Under the pieces are notes generated by a model, which saw only the letters and a list, made by a program, of their open reading frames with translations, was not told the DNA's origin and did not search any database. A stretch of 64,000 nt of DNA, taken from NCBI GenBank assembly GCA_041399065.1, contig JAWKTN010000009.1:186001-250000 (forward strand), given 5' to 3'. This stretch comes from JAGQPD01 sp020426865. GTDB taxonomy: Bacteria > Planctomycetota > Planctomycetia > Pirellulales > Pirellulaceae. How positions within the stretch are numbered: position 1 is the first letter of the stretch; every line of letters begins with the position of its first letter. Shown in pieces: positions 1 through 9,665 of the stretch. Position numbers and translations under genes: made by a program.

Positions 1-89
1 CAGCGCCCTGACGTCAGGCGTTCCGCTCGGCCCCCAGCTTTGCAGTCCCCTAGTCGAGATCCTCACGAGCGGATCCGTTGCCACCGGTT

Positions 90-1577
90 CTACTCGCCGC
101 CTCCATTCTTGTAGCCCTTCAGTTTTTCTTTCAGCATCGACCTGGTTCCCTCATGTTGTGGATCATCTGCTAAATTCCTCGTTTCTTGCGGGTCGGCTTC
201 CATGTCGTACAACTGGTGCCCAGCCTCCCCGTCGCCCCCCCAAATGGTATACCGCCAGCGATTGGTCCGTACGCTATATCCGACCTGCCTGCCGCGGTTG
301 ACTTGCGTATATGCAGCATCCTTAACCGCAATCTCAGTCGACTCAAGAACTCGCCGCAAACTCACTCCGTCTAAATAATCAGGTGCAGACAATCCACACA
401 AATCCGCCAGGGTCGGATAGATGTCTACGAGCTCCGTCAGTGATTCAGTAACGCGGCCATTACCACGCATGTCAGGGGCGGAAATGATTAGTGGAACTCG
501 CGCAGAATTCTCGAATAGGCTCATCTTTTGCCAGAGACCGTGTTGATACATATGGTAGCCGTGGTCACTTGTCATCACCACGACGGTGCGATCCCTTAAC
601 CCCAAGCGGTCGAGGCACTCGAGTACTCGGCCAACCTGCGCGTCCATAAACGAGATAGACGCCCAATAGCCTTGTATCGCCTGCTGTCGCAAACCGTCTG
701 TCATGTTCTGCTGCTCCGCTTTGGCACTGCCATAGGCTGCTGATGGCCTGCGGGCGATGTCGTCGGGAGACAGAGTCGGCAGGTGGATCGATGTGCTAGG
801 GTACATGTCGAAGTATTTCTTAGGAGACACGTACGGCGTATGGGGCCGGTAAAAACCGACGGCCAGAAAAAACGGTTTGTCGCGATATTCTTCCAACAAG
901 CTAATCGCCGCCGTAGCGACCAATCCGTCGGTCTGTTCCAATCCCTCACCCGACGCTGCGTGCCAGCTGAGAGTTCCCCCGTAGCTACCTGGCCTCAAGG
1001 AAAAAACCTGATTCTCCTCCGCCTTGTCACGTCCCGCCGGATTGACGACGAAATCCCACGAAAGCAAATCGTCCAGGCCACTGGTACCGATCTGACCTGG
1101 AACCCCATAATGGTAGAGCTTACCGATTCGCGCCACTTGATAGTTGTGTTGTCGAAACAGCTGAGGCAGGGTGACCGTATCCGGGATGAATTCGCGGAAG
1201 TGGGGTGTGCCGGTATAATCAGTCGAAAATCGTCCGGCTCGCGGATTGGTCACGATCCGTGTCGCATTCGGCCGACGCCCTGTCAAAAACGAAGTGCGGC
1301 TAGGACTACATAGCGGATACTGACAATAGGCGTGATCAAACCGCACGCCCTGCCTGGCAAGCGCATCGATATGTGGTGTTCTTACGATCGAATTGCCGTA
1401 GCAACCCAAATCGCAGTTCAAGTCGTCCGCAATCAGGAACAACACGTTAAGGGGTTCTGCAGCCGTTGAATAGCTGAATAATTCGCAGCAAAGGAAAAGT
1501 GCCAGGCCACGCGACAATAGCAGATAGAGCCGCCATCTTTTCCACCTTGTACCGCTGAAATCGTAGACACCGATCAT
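90..1577 (-). CDS. Sulfatase, iduronate-2-sulfatase-like
   Basis: A 495-residue formylglycine-dependent sulfatase, expected to hydrolyse sulfate esters, probably on sulfated polysaccharides, outside the cytoplasm. The N-terminus has basic residues, then a hydrophobic segment ending near AAEP (about residue 41), which reads as a signal peptide. The metal-binding start NVLFLIADDL lies at residues 44-53. The signature CSPSRTSFLTGRR begins at Cys90, the residue converted to formylglycine in the family. A later TSDHGYHMYQHGLWQK stretch fits the C-terminal part of the sulfatase core, and the closing LYDMEADPQETRNLA segment is typical. An AGGGAG Shine-Dalgarno about nine bases upstream supports this ATG. 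It is divergent from the DUF1549/DUF1553 gene; such genes are often neighbours in planctomycetes. The substrate cannot be told from sequence. Confidence 0.93.
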   Translation of the reverse strand: MIGVYDFSGTRWKRWRLYLLLSRGLALFLCCELFSYSTAAEPLNVLFLIADDLNCDLGCYGNSIVRTPHIDALARQGVRFDHAYCQYPLCSPSRTSFLTGRRPNATRIVTNPRAGRFSTDYTGTPHFREFIPDTVTLPQLFRQHNYQVARIGKLYHYGVPGQIGTSGLDDLLSWDFVVNPAGRDKAEENQVFSLRPGSYGGTLSWHAASGEGLEQTDGLVATAAISLLEEYRDKPFFLAVGFYRPHTPYVSPKKYFDMYPSTSIHLPTLSPDDIARRPSAAYGSAKAEQQNMTDGLRQQAIQGYWASISFMDAQVGRVLECLDRLGLRDRTVVVMTSDHGYHMYQHGLWQKMSLFENSARVPLIISAPDMRGNGRVTESLTELVDIYPTLADLCGLSAPDYLDGVSLRRVLESTEIAVKDAAYTQVNRGRQVGYSVRTNRWRYTIWGGDGEAGHQLYDMEADPQETRNLADDPQHEGTRSMLKEKLKGYKNGGGE

Positions 1578-1801
1578 TTTTCATCACTCCCTGGGACGAG
1601 TCCCCGTCATGCGATCCCTGGCACTTCGTTAGTATGAGACGATCGAGCACGATATTACTGGACAACTGAGATGCGATTTTAACGGATCGCGCAGCCGTCC
1701 GCACCCGGGAAAACTGCCCCAACAACAGTCTTCTGGGTGTTGCAATGGCTGGCTGTTGCATGGAACAATTGACAATCCGAGCCCAAGGGAGCTACCAAGT
1801 C

Positions 1802-4708
1802 ATGAAAATACGCAGCCACCGGAATACTTATCGCCCCTTCGCCGCACGCGGTGCCGGTTTGATATTCGCCGCGTTGCTTGTTGCCCGAGCTGCCGATATT
1901 GGTTCCGATCAGATTGGATTACGAGCAACCGTGTGGGCCGCCGACCACACGACGGACAAGGTCGACTTTGTGGGCGACATCCAGCCAATTTTGTCTCAAC
2001 ACTGTCAGCCATGCCACGGTGTCCAGCTTCAGGAGAGCAACTATCGACTTGACGTGCGAAGACTCGCACTAGCGGCGGGTGATCTCGGCGAACCGCCCAT
2101 TGTGCCTGGGGACAGCGACGCAAGTCCACTCTATCGGTATATTTCGGGGCAAGACGAAAATGGCATGAGGATGCCACCGCCCGAAGAATCTCGGGCACTT
2201 TCCCGTCAGCAGGTTGCCCTCATCAAACGCTGGATCGATCAAGGCGCCCGCTGGCCCGATTCCGCAGCAGGCGACGACAACCTAGATCAAACACTTGCAT
2301 CCGATCACTGGTCGCTTCAGCCGGTCATCGATCGCCGTCCCCCCGCGGCCGCCGATCCGTGGGTTTACAATGGTCTGGACGGATATATCTTCGGCACGTT
2401 GCGTGACCACGAGCTATCCCCGTCTTCGACCGCCGATCGCGTCACCCTGCTGCGGCGGATCTATCTCGATATGCATGGGCTGCCACCCTCCGAGCAACAG
2501 CTTGACGCCTTCCTCAACGACACCTCCGACACGGCCTGGCAACGTGTCATTGAACAAGTGTTGGCCAGTCCCCGGTACGGCGAACGATGGGCTCAGCACT
2601 GGCTGGACATCGTCCGATTTGGCGAATCGACCGGGTTTGAAGTAAACCGCGACCGCGAGAATGCATACTTCTATCGCGACTACGTGATTGACGCCCTCAA
2701 TGCCGACAAATCGTACCGTGACTTCGTGATCGAACAGCTCGCAGGTGACGCAATCGGCGTCGATGCCGCGACTGGGTTCCTGGTTGCCGGCCCCAGCGAT
2801 CTCGTGAAGAGCCCTGACATAAATCTGACATTGATGCAACGCGAGGACGAGCTCGCCGATTTTGTCAATACCACAGGCACTGCCTTCCTTGGGCTCACCG
2901 TCGGTTGTGCTCGCTGCCACAATCACAAATTCGACCCGATCATTCAAAAAGACTATTACGCTCTTCAGGCGGTTTTTGCCGGCGTGCAGCACGGCGAGCG
3001 TGCCTTACGTGAACGCGTGTCCGACGCGACACGCAACCGTATTGCAGATCTTGAACATGAGTTGCACGTCGCCGAAACTGCTTGGGAAAGCCGAAGACGG
3101 CTTGCGGAATCCGCGACCATTCCCGCCGTAGCAGAAGACGAACTGTTGCCCCCGGTCAACCCGCGTTCGAACGTCGAGGAATTCGATCCCGTGGCTGCCA
3201 AGTTTGTTCGATTTGCGATCCGAGCCACGACGGCATCCGAACCGTGTATTGATGAGTTGGAGATTTTTTCTGCCGATGGTCGCAACGTCGCTCTCGCGTC
3301 CTCTGGTGCTGTCCCCTCAGCATCGGGTACGTTGCCCAACTACGACATCCACAGACTCGAACATGTCAATGATGGACGCTTCGGTAACTCACATAGCTGG
3401 ATCTCCAATACCAACGGTACCGGTTGGGTGCAGATCGAATTTCCTCAAGTCGAAGAGATATGTCGCATCGGTTGGGGACGAGATCGCGAAGGAGTATTCA
3501 GTGATCGATTGGCGACCGACTACATGATCGACGTGGCCGTTACACTGGGCCAATGGCAGACTGTGGCGTCTTCAGCAAAACGTCAGCCATACCAGCAGCA
3601 ATCGCCTTCGGAGGACGCATTCATCGCAAGTCTGTCCGGCGAAGAAGCGATCGGCGCGCGTCGAGCCTACGACGAACTGAAGCAACTGCGTGAACAACTA
3701 CAAATTGCCAAGGGCGAGCTTCCCGTGGGCTACGTCGGCACGTTCACCGACCCACCCAAGATTCGTCGGTTGTACCGCGGTGACCCGCTGGCGCCTCGCG
3801 AAGAGGTCGGTCCCGACGCACTCAGCGTCATTGGCACCTTGGAGCTACCTGAAAACGCCTCCGACCAGGAGCGACGGTTGGCACTGGCGAAATGGATTGC
3901 CAGCCCCTCCAATCCGTTGACCGCGCGGGTCATAGTCAATCGAGTGTGGCATTATCATTTTGGCACGGGCATCGTGGCGACCCCCAGTGACTTTGGCCGT
4001 AACGGTGCTCCACCATCTCACCCGGAATTACTCGACTATCTAGCGTCGCAGTTCATTGCCAATGGGTGGTCGTTGAAGTGGCTGCACCGCGAGATACTTT
4101 CGTCGCATACCTATCAGCAATCCGGCACGCCAAGGTCGGATGCCATGCGGAAGGACGCCGGGTGTCGGCTGTTATGGCGGTTCCCGCCTCGACGGTTGGA
4201 GGCCGAAGCGATTCGCGATTGCGTATTGTTCGCGACAGGTGCCCTGAACTTGAAAGCAGGTGGCCCCGGGTTTTCGTTGTTTCGAATTGACCACGAAAAC
4301 GTGCACCACTATTTCCCATTGGAGGAATTCGGTCCAAACGAGTTTAGACGCATGATCTACGCGCTTAAGATTCGCCAAGAGCGCGACGATGTTTTTGGCG
4401 TCTTCGATTGCCCTGACGGCGGCCAGGTCATGCCCAACCGTAGTCGATCGACGACGCCGTTGCAGGCCCTGAATCTGCTCAATAGTCCCTTCATGCTGCA
4501 ACAGGCATCGTTGCTGGCTGATCGGATCCGCAACGAAGCCGAAGTCGACGATCTCCCACGGCAAGTGCAACGAGCATTCCGTTGCACATTGCTGCGTAAT
4601 CCTGACCCGGACGAGTCATTGACTGCCGCAGAGTTATGTCAGCAGCACGGGTTGGATGCGTTGTGTCGGGCGTTGTTGAATTCCAACGAGTTTTTGTTTC
4701 TACCCTAA
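1802..4708 (+). CDS. Cytochrome-like PSD1 protein with DUF1549 and DUF1553 domains
   Basis: A 968-residue exported planctomycete protein of unknown exact function. I choose the ATG at 1802 because AAGGGAG sits upstream and a signal peptide (basic start, then hydrophobic LIFAALLVARA) follows; an in-frame ATG at 1745 adds 19 unlikely residues. After the signal comes a cytochrome c-like segment with a CQPCH heme-binding motif and MRMPPP, then DUF1549 (YGERWAQHWLDIVRFGES), a CARCHNHKFDP motif, an inserted discoidin-like beta domain (roughly residues 445-600), and DUF1553 (VNRVWHYHFGTGIV, NRSRSTTPLQALNLLN). It is followed 18 bases later by a DUF1501 gene, a common pairing. An oxidative or carbohydrate-related periplasmic role is often suggested; that is inference. 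Confidence 0.92.
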   Translation: MKIRSHRNTYRPFAARGAGLIFAALLVARAADIGSDQIGLRATVWAADHTTDKVDFVGDIQPILSQHCQPCHGVQLQESNYRLDVRRLALAAGDLGEPPIVPGDSDASPLYRYISGQDENGMRMPPPEESRALSRQQVALIKRWIDQGARWPDSAAGDDNLDQTLASDHWSLQPVIDRRPPAAADPWVYNGLDGYIFGTLRDHELSPSSTADRVTLLRRIYLDMHGLPPSEQQLDAFLNDTSDTAWQRVIEQVLASPRYGERWAQHWLDIVRFGESTGFEVNRDRENAYFYRDYVIDALNADKSYRDFVIEQLAGDAIGVDAATGFLVAGPSDLVKSPDINLTLMQREDELADFVNTTGTAFLGLTVGCARCHNHKFDPIIQKDYYALQAVFAGVQHGERALRERVSDATRNRIADLEHELHVAETAWESRRRLAESATIPAVAEDELLPPVNPRSNVEEFDPVAAKFVRFAIRATTASEPCIDELEIFSADGRNVALASSGAVPSASGTLPNYDIHRLEHVNDGRFGNSHSWISNTNGTGWVQIEFPQVEEICRIGWGRDREGVFSDRLATDYMIDVAVTLGQWQTVASSAKRQPYQQQSPSEDAFIASLSGEEAIGARRAYDELKQLREQLQIAKGELPVGYVGTFTDPPKIRRLYRGDPLAPREEVGPDALSVIGTLELPENASDQERRLALAKWIASPSNPLTARVIVNRVWHYHFGTGIVATPSDFGRNGAPPSHPELLDYLASQFIANGWSLKWLHREILSSHTYQQSGTPRSDAMRKDAGCRLLWRFPPRRLEAEAIRDCVLFATGALNLKAGGPGFSLFRIDHENVHHYFPLEEFGPNEFRRMIYALKIRQERDDVFGVFDCPDGGQVMPNRSRSTTPLQALNLLNSPFMLQQASLLADRIRNEAEVDDLPRQVQRAFRCTLLRNPDPDESLTAAELCQQHGLDALCRALLNSNEFLFLP

Positions 4709-4726
4709 GAAAGTCGAGCGACGACG

Positions 4727-6202
4727 ATGCGAGCAAACTTGCGTTACGTGCTGGACAGACGCCACTTTCTGGCTCACACGGCCGGTGGACTCACCGGCAT
4801 TGCTCTGACACACACGTTAGCGAATAACGGTCTATTGGCCGAGGGCAGACCAACGCCGCTGCGGCCCCAGATCGATCCCCAGCGTCCCAATCACGCCCGC
4901 GATTCCCACTTCGCCGCGAAGGCGAAGAACGTGTTGGTCATCTTCTGTGCTGGGGCCTGCAGCCACTTGGATACATGGGACTACAAGCCCGAGTTGGTGA
5001 GGTTACACGATCAGCCGATGCCGGGCAACGAAAAGATTATCACGTTTCAAGGCGAACAGGGAACGTTGCAGAAAAGTCCTTGGGAGTTCCAGCCACGAGG
5101 CGAAAGCGGCAAGATGATCTCCACCCTGGTCGATCACATGGGCCAACACGCCGACGATATGTGTTTTATTCATTCGCTGACCGGTAAGACAAACACGCAC
5201 GGGCCGGGTGAAAACTATATGTCGACCGGTTTCACGCTGGACGGATTCCCCAGCATCGGCGCGTGGGTTTCGTACGCATTGGGGACAGAGAATGAAGATC
5301 TGCCCGCGTTCGTCGCCATACCCGACCCGCGAGGGACACCGCAATCCAGTGTCAACAACTGGGGTGCCGGATTTTTACCGGCGGTGTTTCAAGGTACTGA
5401 CTTCAACGCCGCCAATCCGATCAGGAATCTATCGCGACCACCGTCGATTCCGCAGGATGAAGATGTCGCGACACGGACATTTCTCAGGCAGTTAAACGAA
5501 CACCACTTGGAGCAATATCAAGGCGACAGTGAATTGGCAGCCCGCATCGCCAGTTACGAACTGGCGGCGAAGATGCAGCTCAGTGTCCCGGCAATTTGCG
5601 ATCTGTCGAAGGAGCCCCAGCACATCTTGCGCGCCTACGGTGCCGACGACACCGAAAATAATTTGAAAGCATCGTTTGCCCGAAACTGCATCCTCGCTCG
5701 ACAGTTGATTGAAAACGGCGTACGGTTCGTCCAGCTGTTCAACGGGGCCTATCAGACAGGTGGCGAGGGAACGAGTAACTGGGATGGGCATAAGATGTTG
5801 CACAAGCAGTACCAGGTGCACGGGCCGATCCTGGACCAGCCAGCCGCCGCCCTAATTGCCGATTTGAGGCAACGCGGCCTGCTGTCCGATACGTTGGTGG
5901 TATGGTGCACCGAATTTGGGCGCATGCCGACATTTCAGAAGGGCGCGAGCGGCCGCGATCACAATCCTGCCGGGTTTACCTCGTGGCTGATGGGACCTGG
6001 CGTTAAGAAAGGTTTTACCTATGGCGCTACCGACGAATTCGGGTACAAGGCTGTGGAAAACGTGACTACCGTGCACGACTTGCATGCGACGATCTTGCAT
6101 TTACTGGGGTTGAACCATGAACGATTGACTTACTATCACAATGGTATTGAGCGACGACTGACTGATGTTGCCGGCAATGTGATCCAGAACATTCTCGCGT
6201 AG
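4727..6202 (+). CDS. DUF1501 family exported protein
   Basis: A 491-residue DUF1501 protein, a family distantly related to sulfatases and alkaline phosphatases, of unsettled function. The N-terminus (RRHFLAHTAGGLTGIAL, residues 12-28) is a good Tat signal with the twin arginine, suggesting folded export. Typical DUF1501 stretches are present: VIFCAGACSHLDTWDYKP early, HSLTGKTNTHGPGENYM in the middle, and WCTEFGRMPTFQKGASGRDHNP in the C-terminal half. It lies 18 bases downstream of the DUF1549/DUF1553 gene on the same strand and is almost certainly co-transcribed. Its last about 100 bases overlap the 3' end of the convergent GAF-domain gene, which may matter for transcription termination. Confidence 0.92.
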   Translation: MRANLRYVLDRRHFLAHTAGGLTGIALTHTLANNGLLAEGRPTPLRPQIDPQRPNHARDSHFAAKAKNVLVIFCAGACSHLDTWDYKPELVRLHDQPMPGNEKIITFQGEQGTLQKSPWEFQPRGESGKMISTLVDHMGQHADDMCFIHSLTGKTNTHGPGENYMSTGFTLDGFPSIGAWVSYALGTENEDLPAFVAIPDPRGTPQSSVNNWGAGFLPAVFQGTDFNAANPIRNLSRPPSIPQDEDVATRTFLRQLNEHHLEQYQGDSELAARIASYELAAKMQLSVPAICDLSKEPQHILRAYGADDTENNLKASFARNCILARQLIENGVRFVQLFNGAYQTGGEGTSNWDGHKMLHKQYQVHGPILDQPAAALIADLRQRGLLSDTLVVWCTEFGRMPTFQKGASGRDHNPAGFTSWLMGPGVKKGFTYGATDEFGYKAVENVTTVHDLHATILHLLGLNHERLTYYHNGIERRLTDVAGNVIQNILA

Positions 6203-6811
6203 CCGTCGTCGTGTTAACGATACAGTTCGGAGAGAATTCTCCTTATATCGGCCAGCCGATACGGCTTCAGCATTACCGCCACAGATGCTTGTACATGTTT
6301 CGAGAAGTGCTCGATGAAAACCATCTGGTGTCCGCGGCTCGAAGCTCGAGATGGAAAACGATCCGATGGCGTTTCCATCTCCATCGAGAATTGGAAACGA
6401 AAAACACGAGCAGATATTCAGTCGCATCGCGACATCGGCGTGGCCTTTCCAGCGGACATCTTCGAGCGTGTTGCAAACGTACATCGGCTCTTTGTGGTAG
6501 ACGGTGTTGCCACAGGAACCAATACCAGATCGCAGCCCGTTGAAAACGAGCCTCGCGTCCGCTGACAGACTTGGTCCAGCTTCCACGAAGATCGCATCGC
6601 GATCCTTGTCATAGAGAATAATCGCAGCCGCCGCATTCGGCGTGAACGACTCCGCCAGAAGACAAAGTTCGTTCATCAGCTCCGTGTAATCGGTCCGGAC
6701 GACCGCCTGCCTGAGTATCTCTCCCTGCAGTGACAAGATCCTTTGCAGGTCGGACGCTGACAAACAAGGGTCGACGATGGGCGGATTCTCGAAGCTCATT
6801 CGGTCGGTCAC
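6101..6811 (-). CDS. GAF domain protein, no output domain
   Basis: A 236-residue protein with one GAF-like domain (about residues 25-175): PNAAAAIILYDKDRDAIFVEAG, then GIGSCGNTVYHKEP and CFSFPILDGDGNAIGSFSI, the usual core of a small-molecule sensing GAF domain. No kinase, GGDEF, EAL or HTH domain follows; the last 60 residues are not recognisable and may be a new reading frame after loss of an output domain. The start is a GTG with AGGGGAT about eight bases upstream; an ATG four codons later is an alternative. The gene is convergent with, and overlaps by 102 bases, the DUF1501 gene. Its signal is unknown. Confidence 0.7.
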   Translation of the reverse strand: MTDRMSFENPPIVDPCLSASDLQRILSLQGEILRQAVVRTDYTELMNELCLLAESFTPNAAAAIILYDKDRDAIFVEAGPSLSADARLVFNGLRSGIGSCGNTVYHKEPMYVCNTLEDVRWKGHADVAMRLNICSCFSFPILDGDGNAIGSFSISSFEPRTPDGFHRALLETCTSICGGNAEAVSAGRYKENSLRTVSLTRRRLRENVLDHIAGNISQSSLNTIVIVSQSFMVQPQ

Positions 6812-6983
6812 GACTTTTATCCCCTGCGAATGCCCGCGTTACGGTTTCGGTCGACCAAGGCTCAGTGACCCCGACCCGAAAATTTTTTTTTTCACCCGCC
6901 GTTGACCTAAGGTGTCACCGGACGCGCGTCAAATAGGATGTCGTTGGGTCAATCGTAATCCCATTATTTTGAGGAGCCATTCC

Positions 6984-7220
6984 ATGCATCGAACTGCTAG
7001 CAGCGTAATCGCCATTCGGATTTCCCCTGGCGAACCAGTACATATCTCACAGGCGGTATCCCAATTGCTGACGACCTACCAGACCGACAGCGAGACGACG
7101 CATGATGCGTCCCTCCGCCAGCAAGGGCCACGATGGGGCTCCGTTGATTGGGACCCCCTTGACGCGGTTATGAATGGGCGTACACTTTACAGACGCACAC
7201 GTGATCTGCTCGACGGGTAG
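6984..7220 (+). CDS. Small hypothetical protein
   Basis: A possible 78-residue protein starting MHRTASSVIAIRISPG. The ATG follows GAGGAG with seven bases of spacing, the main support. There is no recognised domain, signal peptide or membrane segment; the C-terminal half (WDPLDAVMNGRTLYRR) is hydrophilic. It sits alone between the GAF gene (divergent) and RecQ, with a tandem-repeat tract immediately downstream. Codon use does not look anomalous, but the short length leaves a chance that it is not translated. Confidence 0.45.
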   Translation: MHRTASSVIAIRISPGEPVHISQAVSQLLTTYQTDSETTHDASLRQQGPRWGSVDWDPLDAVMNGRTLYRRTRDLLDG

Positions 7221-7254
7221 TCCCCTGTCAGTAGGGCGGTCGCTGGCCATCGTG

Positions 7255-7324
7255 GCCAATGAATATTGCCAATGAATATTGCCAATGAATACTGCCAATA
7301 GCGCTGCCAATAGCACTGCCAATG
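7255..7324. repeat. Short tandem repeats built on TGCCAAT, upstream of recQ
   Basis: Five successive units share the core TGCCAAT: two of 13 bases (TTGCCAATGAATA), then two of 12 bases (CTGCCAATAGCR), then a partial unit, all preceded by a GGCCAATGAATA start. The tract ends 54 bases before the RecQ start codon, so it lies in the probable promoter or 5' leader. Slippage during replication is the likely origin. Confidence 0.85.
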
Positions 7325-7378
7325 TCGCGTGGCTCAGGAAGATCGGAATGAACCTAAGCAAAGGGAGTGTTACCAGCC

Positions 7379-9442
7379 ATGTCAGAATCAATCCGAAAAT
7401 CTCTGCCAGAATCTCTGGCAGGTTCTCTGCCAGGATCGGGCACACGCGCCGACGAGGTTGCCGACGAGGTTGCCGACGAGGTTGCCGTCGAGGAGACCGT
7501 GGAACAGCGGCATGGGGCACAAGACTCGCTGGCCGAAGCGAGCAAGCTGTTGCAGGCACGCTTCGGCCATACGGCCTATATGCCGGGCCAGCAGCAGGTT
7601 GTCGCCAGTCTGTTGTCCGGACGATCGGCTTTGGCCGTGTTTCCGACGGGCGGCGGGAAATCACTGTGTTACCAGCTGCCAGCACTGTTGTTGCCGGGAG
7701 TGACGTTGGTGATCTCGCCGTTGATCGCGCTGATGAAGGATCAGATTGATGGGTTATTATCCCGTGGCATCTCGGCGCTGCGGTTGGATTCGTCGCTGGG
7801 TGCCGACGAGTATCGCGATGCAGTTGCGGCGATTCGAGCTGGTAAGGTGAAAATCGTGTATGTGGCGCCGGAGCGGTTCAACAACGAACGGTTTCGCGAA
7901 TTGTTGTCGACACTGCACGTGTCGCTATTCGCCGTTGATGAGGCACACTGCATTTCGCAATGGGGACATAATTTTCGTCCCGATTACTTAAAGTTAGTGG
8001 GATACGCCCGGCAATGCGGGGCAGAGCGGATTCTAGCATTGACGGCCACGGCGACCAAGGCCGTGGTGGCGGATATTTGCGATCAGTTCGAAATCGCTCA
8101 AGACGACGCCGTGTGTACGTCGTTCTATCGGCCCAATTTGCGGCTGCAGGTTGTCCCGGTCGAGGAGTCGAAACGGGACGATCTGCTGATTTCCCGAATT
8201 CGTGAACGTCCCGCCGGGGCGACGATCGTCTATGTGACACTGCAAAAAACCGCGGAGCGAGTTGCCGGGGCATTGCAAAGTGCTGGAATGTTAGCGCGCG
8301 CGTACCACGCTGGGATGAAGGCGGAGGAGCGAGTTGCCGTACAAGATTGGTTTCTATCGCAACCTCGAGCGACCATCGTGGCGACCATTGCCTTCGGCAT
8401 GGGGATCGACAAATCCGACATCCGCTACGTCTATCACTACAACCTGGCCAAGAGTCCCGAAAATTATGCCCAGGAAATCGGGCGCGCCGGCCGCGATGGC
8501 GAAGATTCCGTCTGCGAAACTTTGATTTGCCCAGATGATTTTCGCGTGCTGGAGAATTTTGTCTACGGCGACACGCCATCGTTACTAAGTGTCCAACAAC
8601 TGGTGACCGATATTTTTTCTCATGGCGATGATTTTAGTGTCAGCCTTTATCAGCTTGGCCGCACCTGTGATATTCGCGACCTCGTCCTGCGCACACTCCT
8701 CACCTATCTCGAATTGGAAGGCTACCTGAAAGCTGGCACGCCGGTCTATGACGTTTATCGATTCAAGCCGCTGAAGCAATCCGCGGTGATCCTCGCAGCG
8801 TTTGACGGCGAACGCAAGGAATTCCTCACGAAGCTCTTTCGACATGCCAAGCGCGGCACCACGTGGCTGACGCTCGAAGTCCAAAATGTCGCAGCGGCCA
8901 TTGGCTGCGACCGCGAACGTATCGTGCGGGCGCTCGACTACCTCGCCGAAAAGAAATGGCTCGACTTGGAAACCGCCCAGGTTCAACATCGCTACCGGCG
9001 ATTGCGTGTTCCCAACGATCTAGATCAACTGACCCAACAACTCCACGATAAGATGCTCCAGCGCCAAGAAGGTGAAATCGAACGCCTGCAGTGGCTCGTT
9101 GATCTGCTCACTCATGACGGCTGCCTGGTGTCAGCTCTCGGGGAATACTTCGGCGAACCGCTGGACGAACCATGCGGCCATTGCGGCTGGTGCGAAAGCG
9201 AGGGACGCCAAGTCGTGCTTCCCCCTGTGTCACCTGTCGATATGGATACGGGCACCTGGGACAAAGTGAAGATACTTCGGAGGGGTCACCAGGAGGCATT
9301 GAGTGACCCCCGTGCCTTGACGCGTTTCCTTTGCGGCATCTCCTCACCCCAACTGGTAGCTCGGAGATTGACCAGAGACGCACTGTTCGGCGCGTGGACT
9401 CATATCCCCTTCGTCGAGGTCCTCGCTCGGTGCGAATCGTAA
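7379..9442 (+). CDS. recQ: RecQ-family ATP-dependent DNA helicase
   Basis: A 687-residue superfamily 2, 3'-5' DNA helicase of recombination and repair. An unusual N-terminal extension of about 45 residues contains a repeat-coded run ADEVADEVADEV. Then follow Walker A GGGKSLCYQLP, DEAHCISQWGH (motif II and the aromatic-rich loop), TATAT (motif III), and motif VI QEIGRAGRDGEDS. The zinc-binding region shows CGHCGWC late, near the winged-helix segment; the HRDC domain typical of E. coli RecQ is not recognisable, so the C-terminus is of the shorter or divergent kind. The ATG at 7379 is preferred, with AAGGGAG 13 bases upstream; a GTG at 7367 in the same frame is possible but too close to that site. 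It stands alone and is convergent with the aminotransferase-fold gene. Confidence 0.93.
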   Translation: MSESIRKSLPESLAGSLPGSGTRADEVADEVADEVAVEETVEQRHGAQDSLAEASKLLQARFGHTAYMPGQQQVVASLLSGRSALAVFPTGGGKSLCYQLPALLLPGVTLVISPLIALMKDQIDGLLSRGISALRLDSSLGADEYRDAVAAIRAGKVKIVYVAPERFNNERFRELLSTLHVSLFAVDEAHCISQWGHNFRPDYLKLVGYARQCGAERILALTATATKAVVADICDQFEIAQDDAVCTSFYRPNLRLQVVPVEESKRDDLLISRIRERPAGATIVYVTLQKTAERVAGALQSAGMLARAYHAGMKAEERVAVQDWFLSQPRATIVATIAFGMGIDKSDIRYVYHYNLAKSPENYAQEIGRAGRDGEDSVCETLICPDDFRVLENFVYGDTPSLLSVQQLVTDIFSHGDDFSVSLYQLGRTCDIRDLVLRTLLTYLELEGYLKAGTPVYDVYRFKPLKQSAVILAAFDGERKEFLTKLFRHAKRGTTWLTLEVQNVAAAIGCDRERIVRALDYLAEKKWLDLETAQVQHRYRRLRVPNDLDQLTQQLHDKMLQRQEGEIERLQWLVDLLTHDGCLVSALGEYFGEPLDEPCGHCGWCESEGRQVVLPPVSPVDMDTGTWDKVKILRRGHQEALSDPRALTRFLCGISSPQLVARRLTRDALFGAWTHIPFVEVLARCES
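7448..7495 (+). repeat. Four 12-bp tandem repeats inside the recQ N-terminus
   Basis: Three exact copies of GCCGACGAGGTT and a fourth diverged copy (GCCGTCGAGGAG) encode ADEV repeats in frame. The 12-base period means copy-number change would keep the reading frame while altering the acidic N-terminal tail. Confidence 0.9.
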
Positions 9443-9665
9443 ACGTGATCCGCTACGGCAATCACCTGTAATGACGCTCGCCCGATAAGTTGCCGGGCAC
9501 CAACGTCGCCGACGATTGGAGACCAATTCGGCGGTGCCAAGAAACGCGAAGTATTACGTTCACGGTTAAAAAAGGTGAACATGTTGCAAAACAACCTCCC
9601 GAATGCCGGCATGCGAACCGGTTGGCCCGGCCAAGGAGGGGTTGTGGGGCATTGACGAAGTCGTG

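Noticed and set aside
7047..7685. 212-codon minus-strand frame over the repeats and recQ start
   Set aside because: It is a repeat-driven Arg/Pro-rich frame opposite a confident helicase gene.
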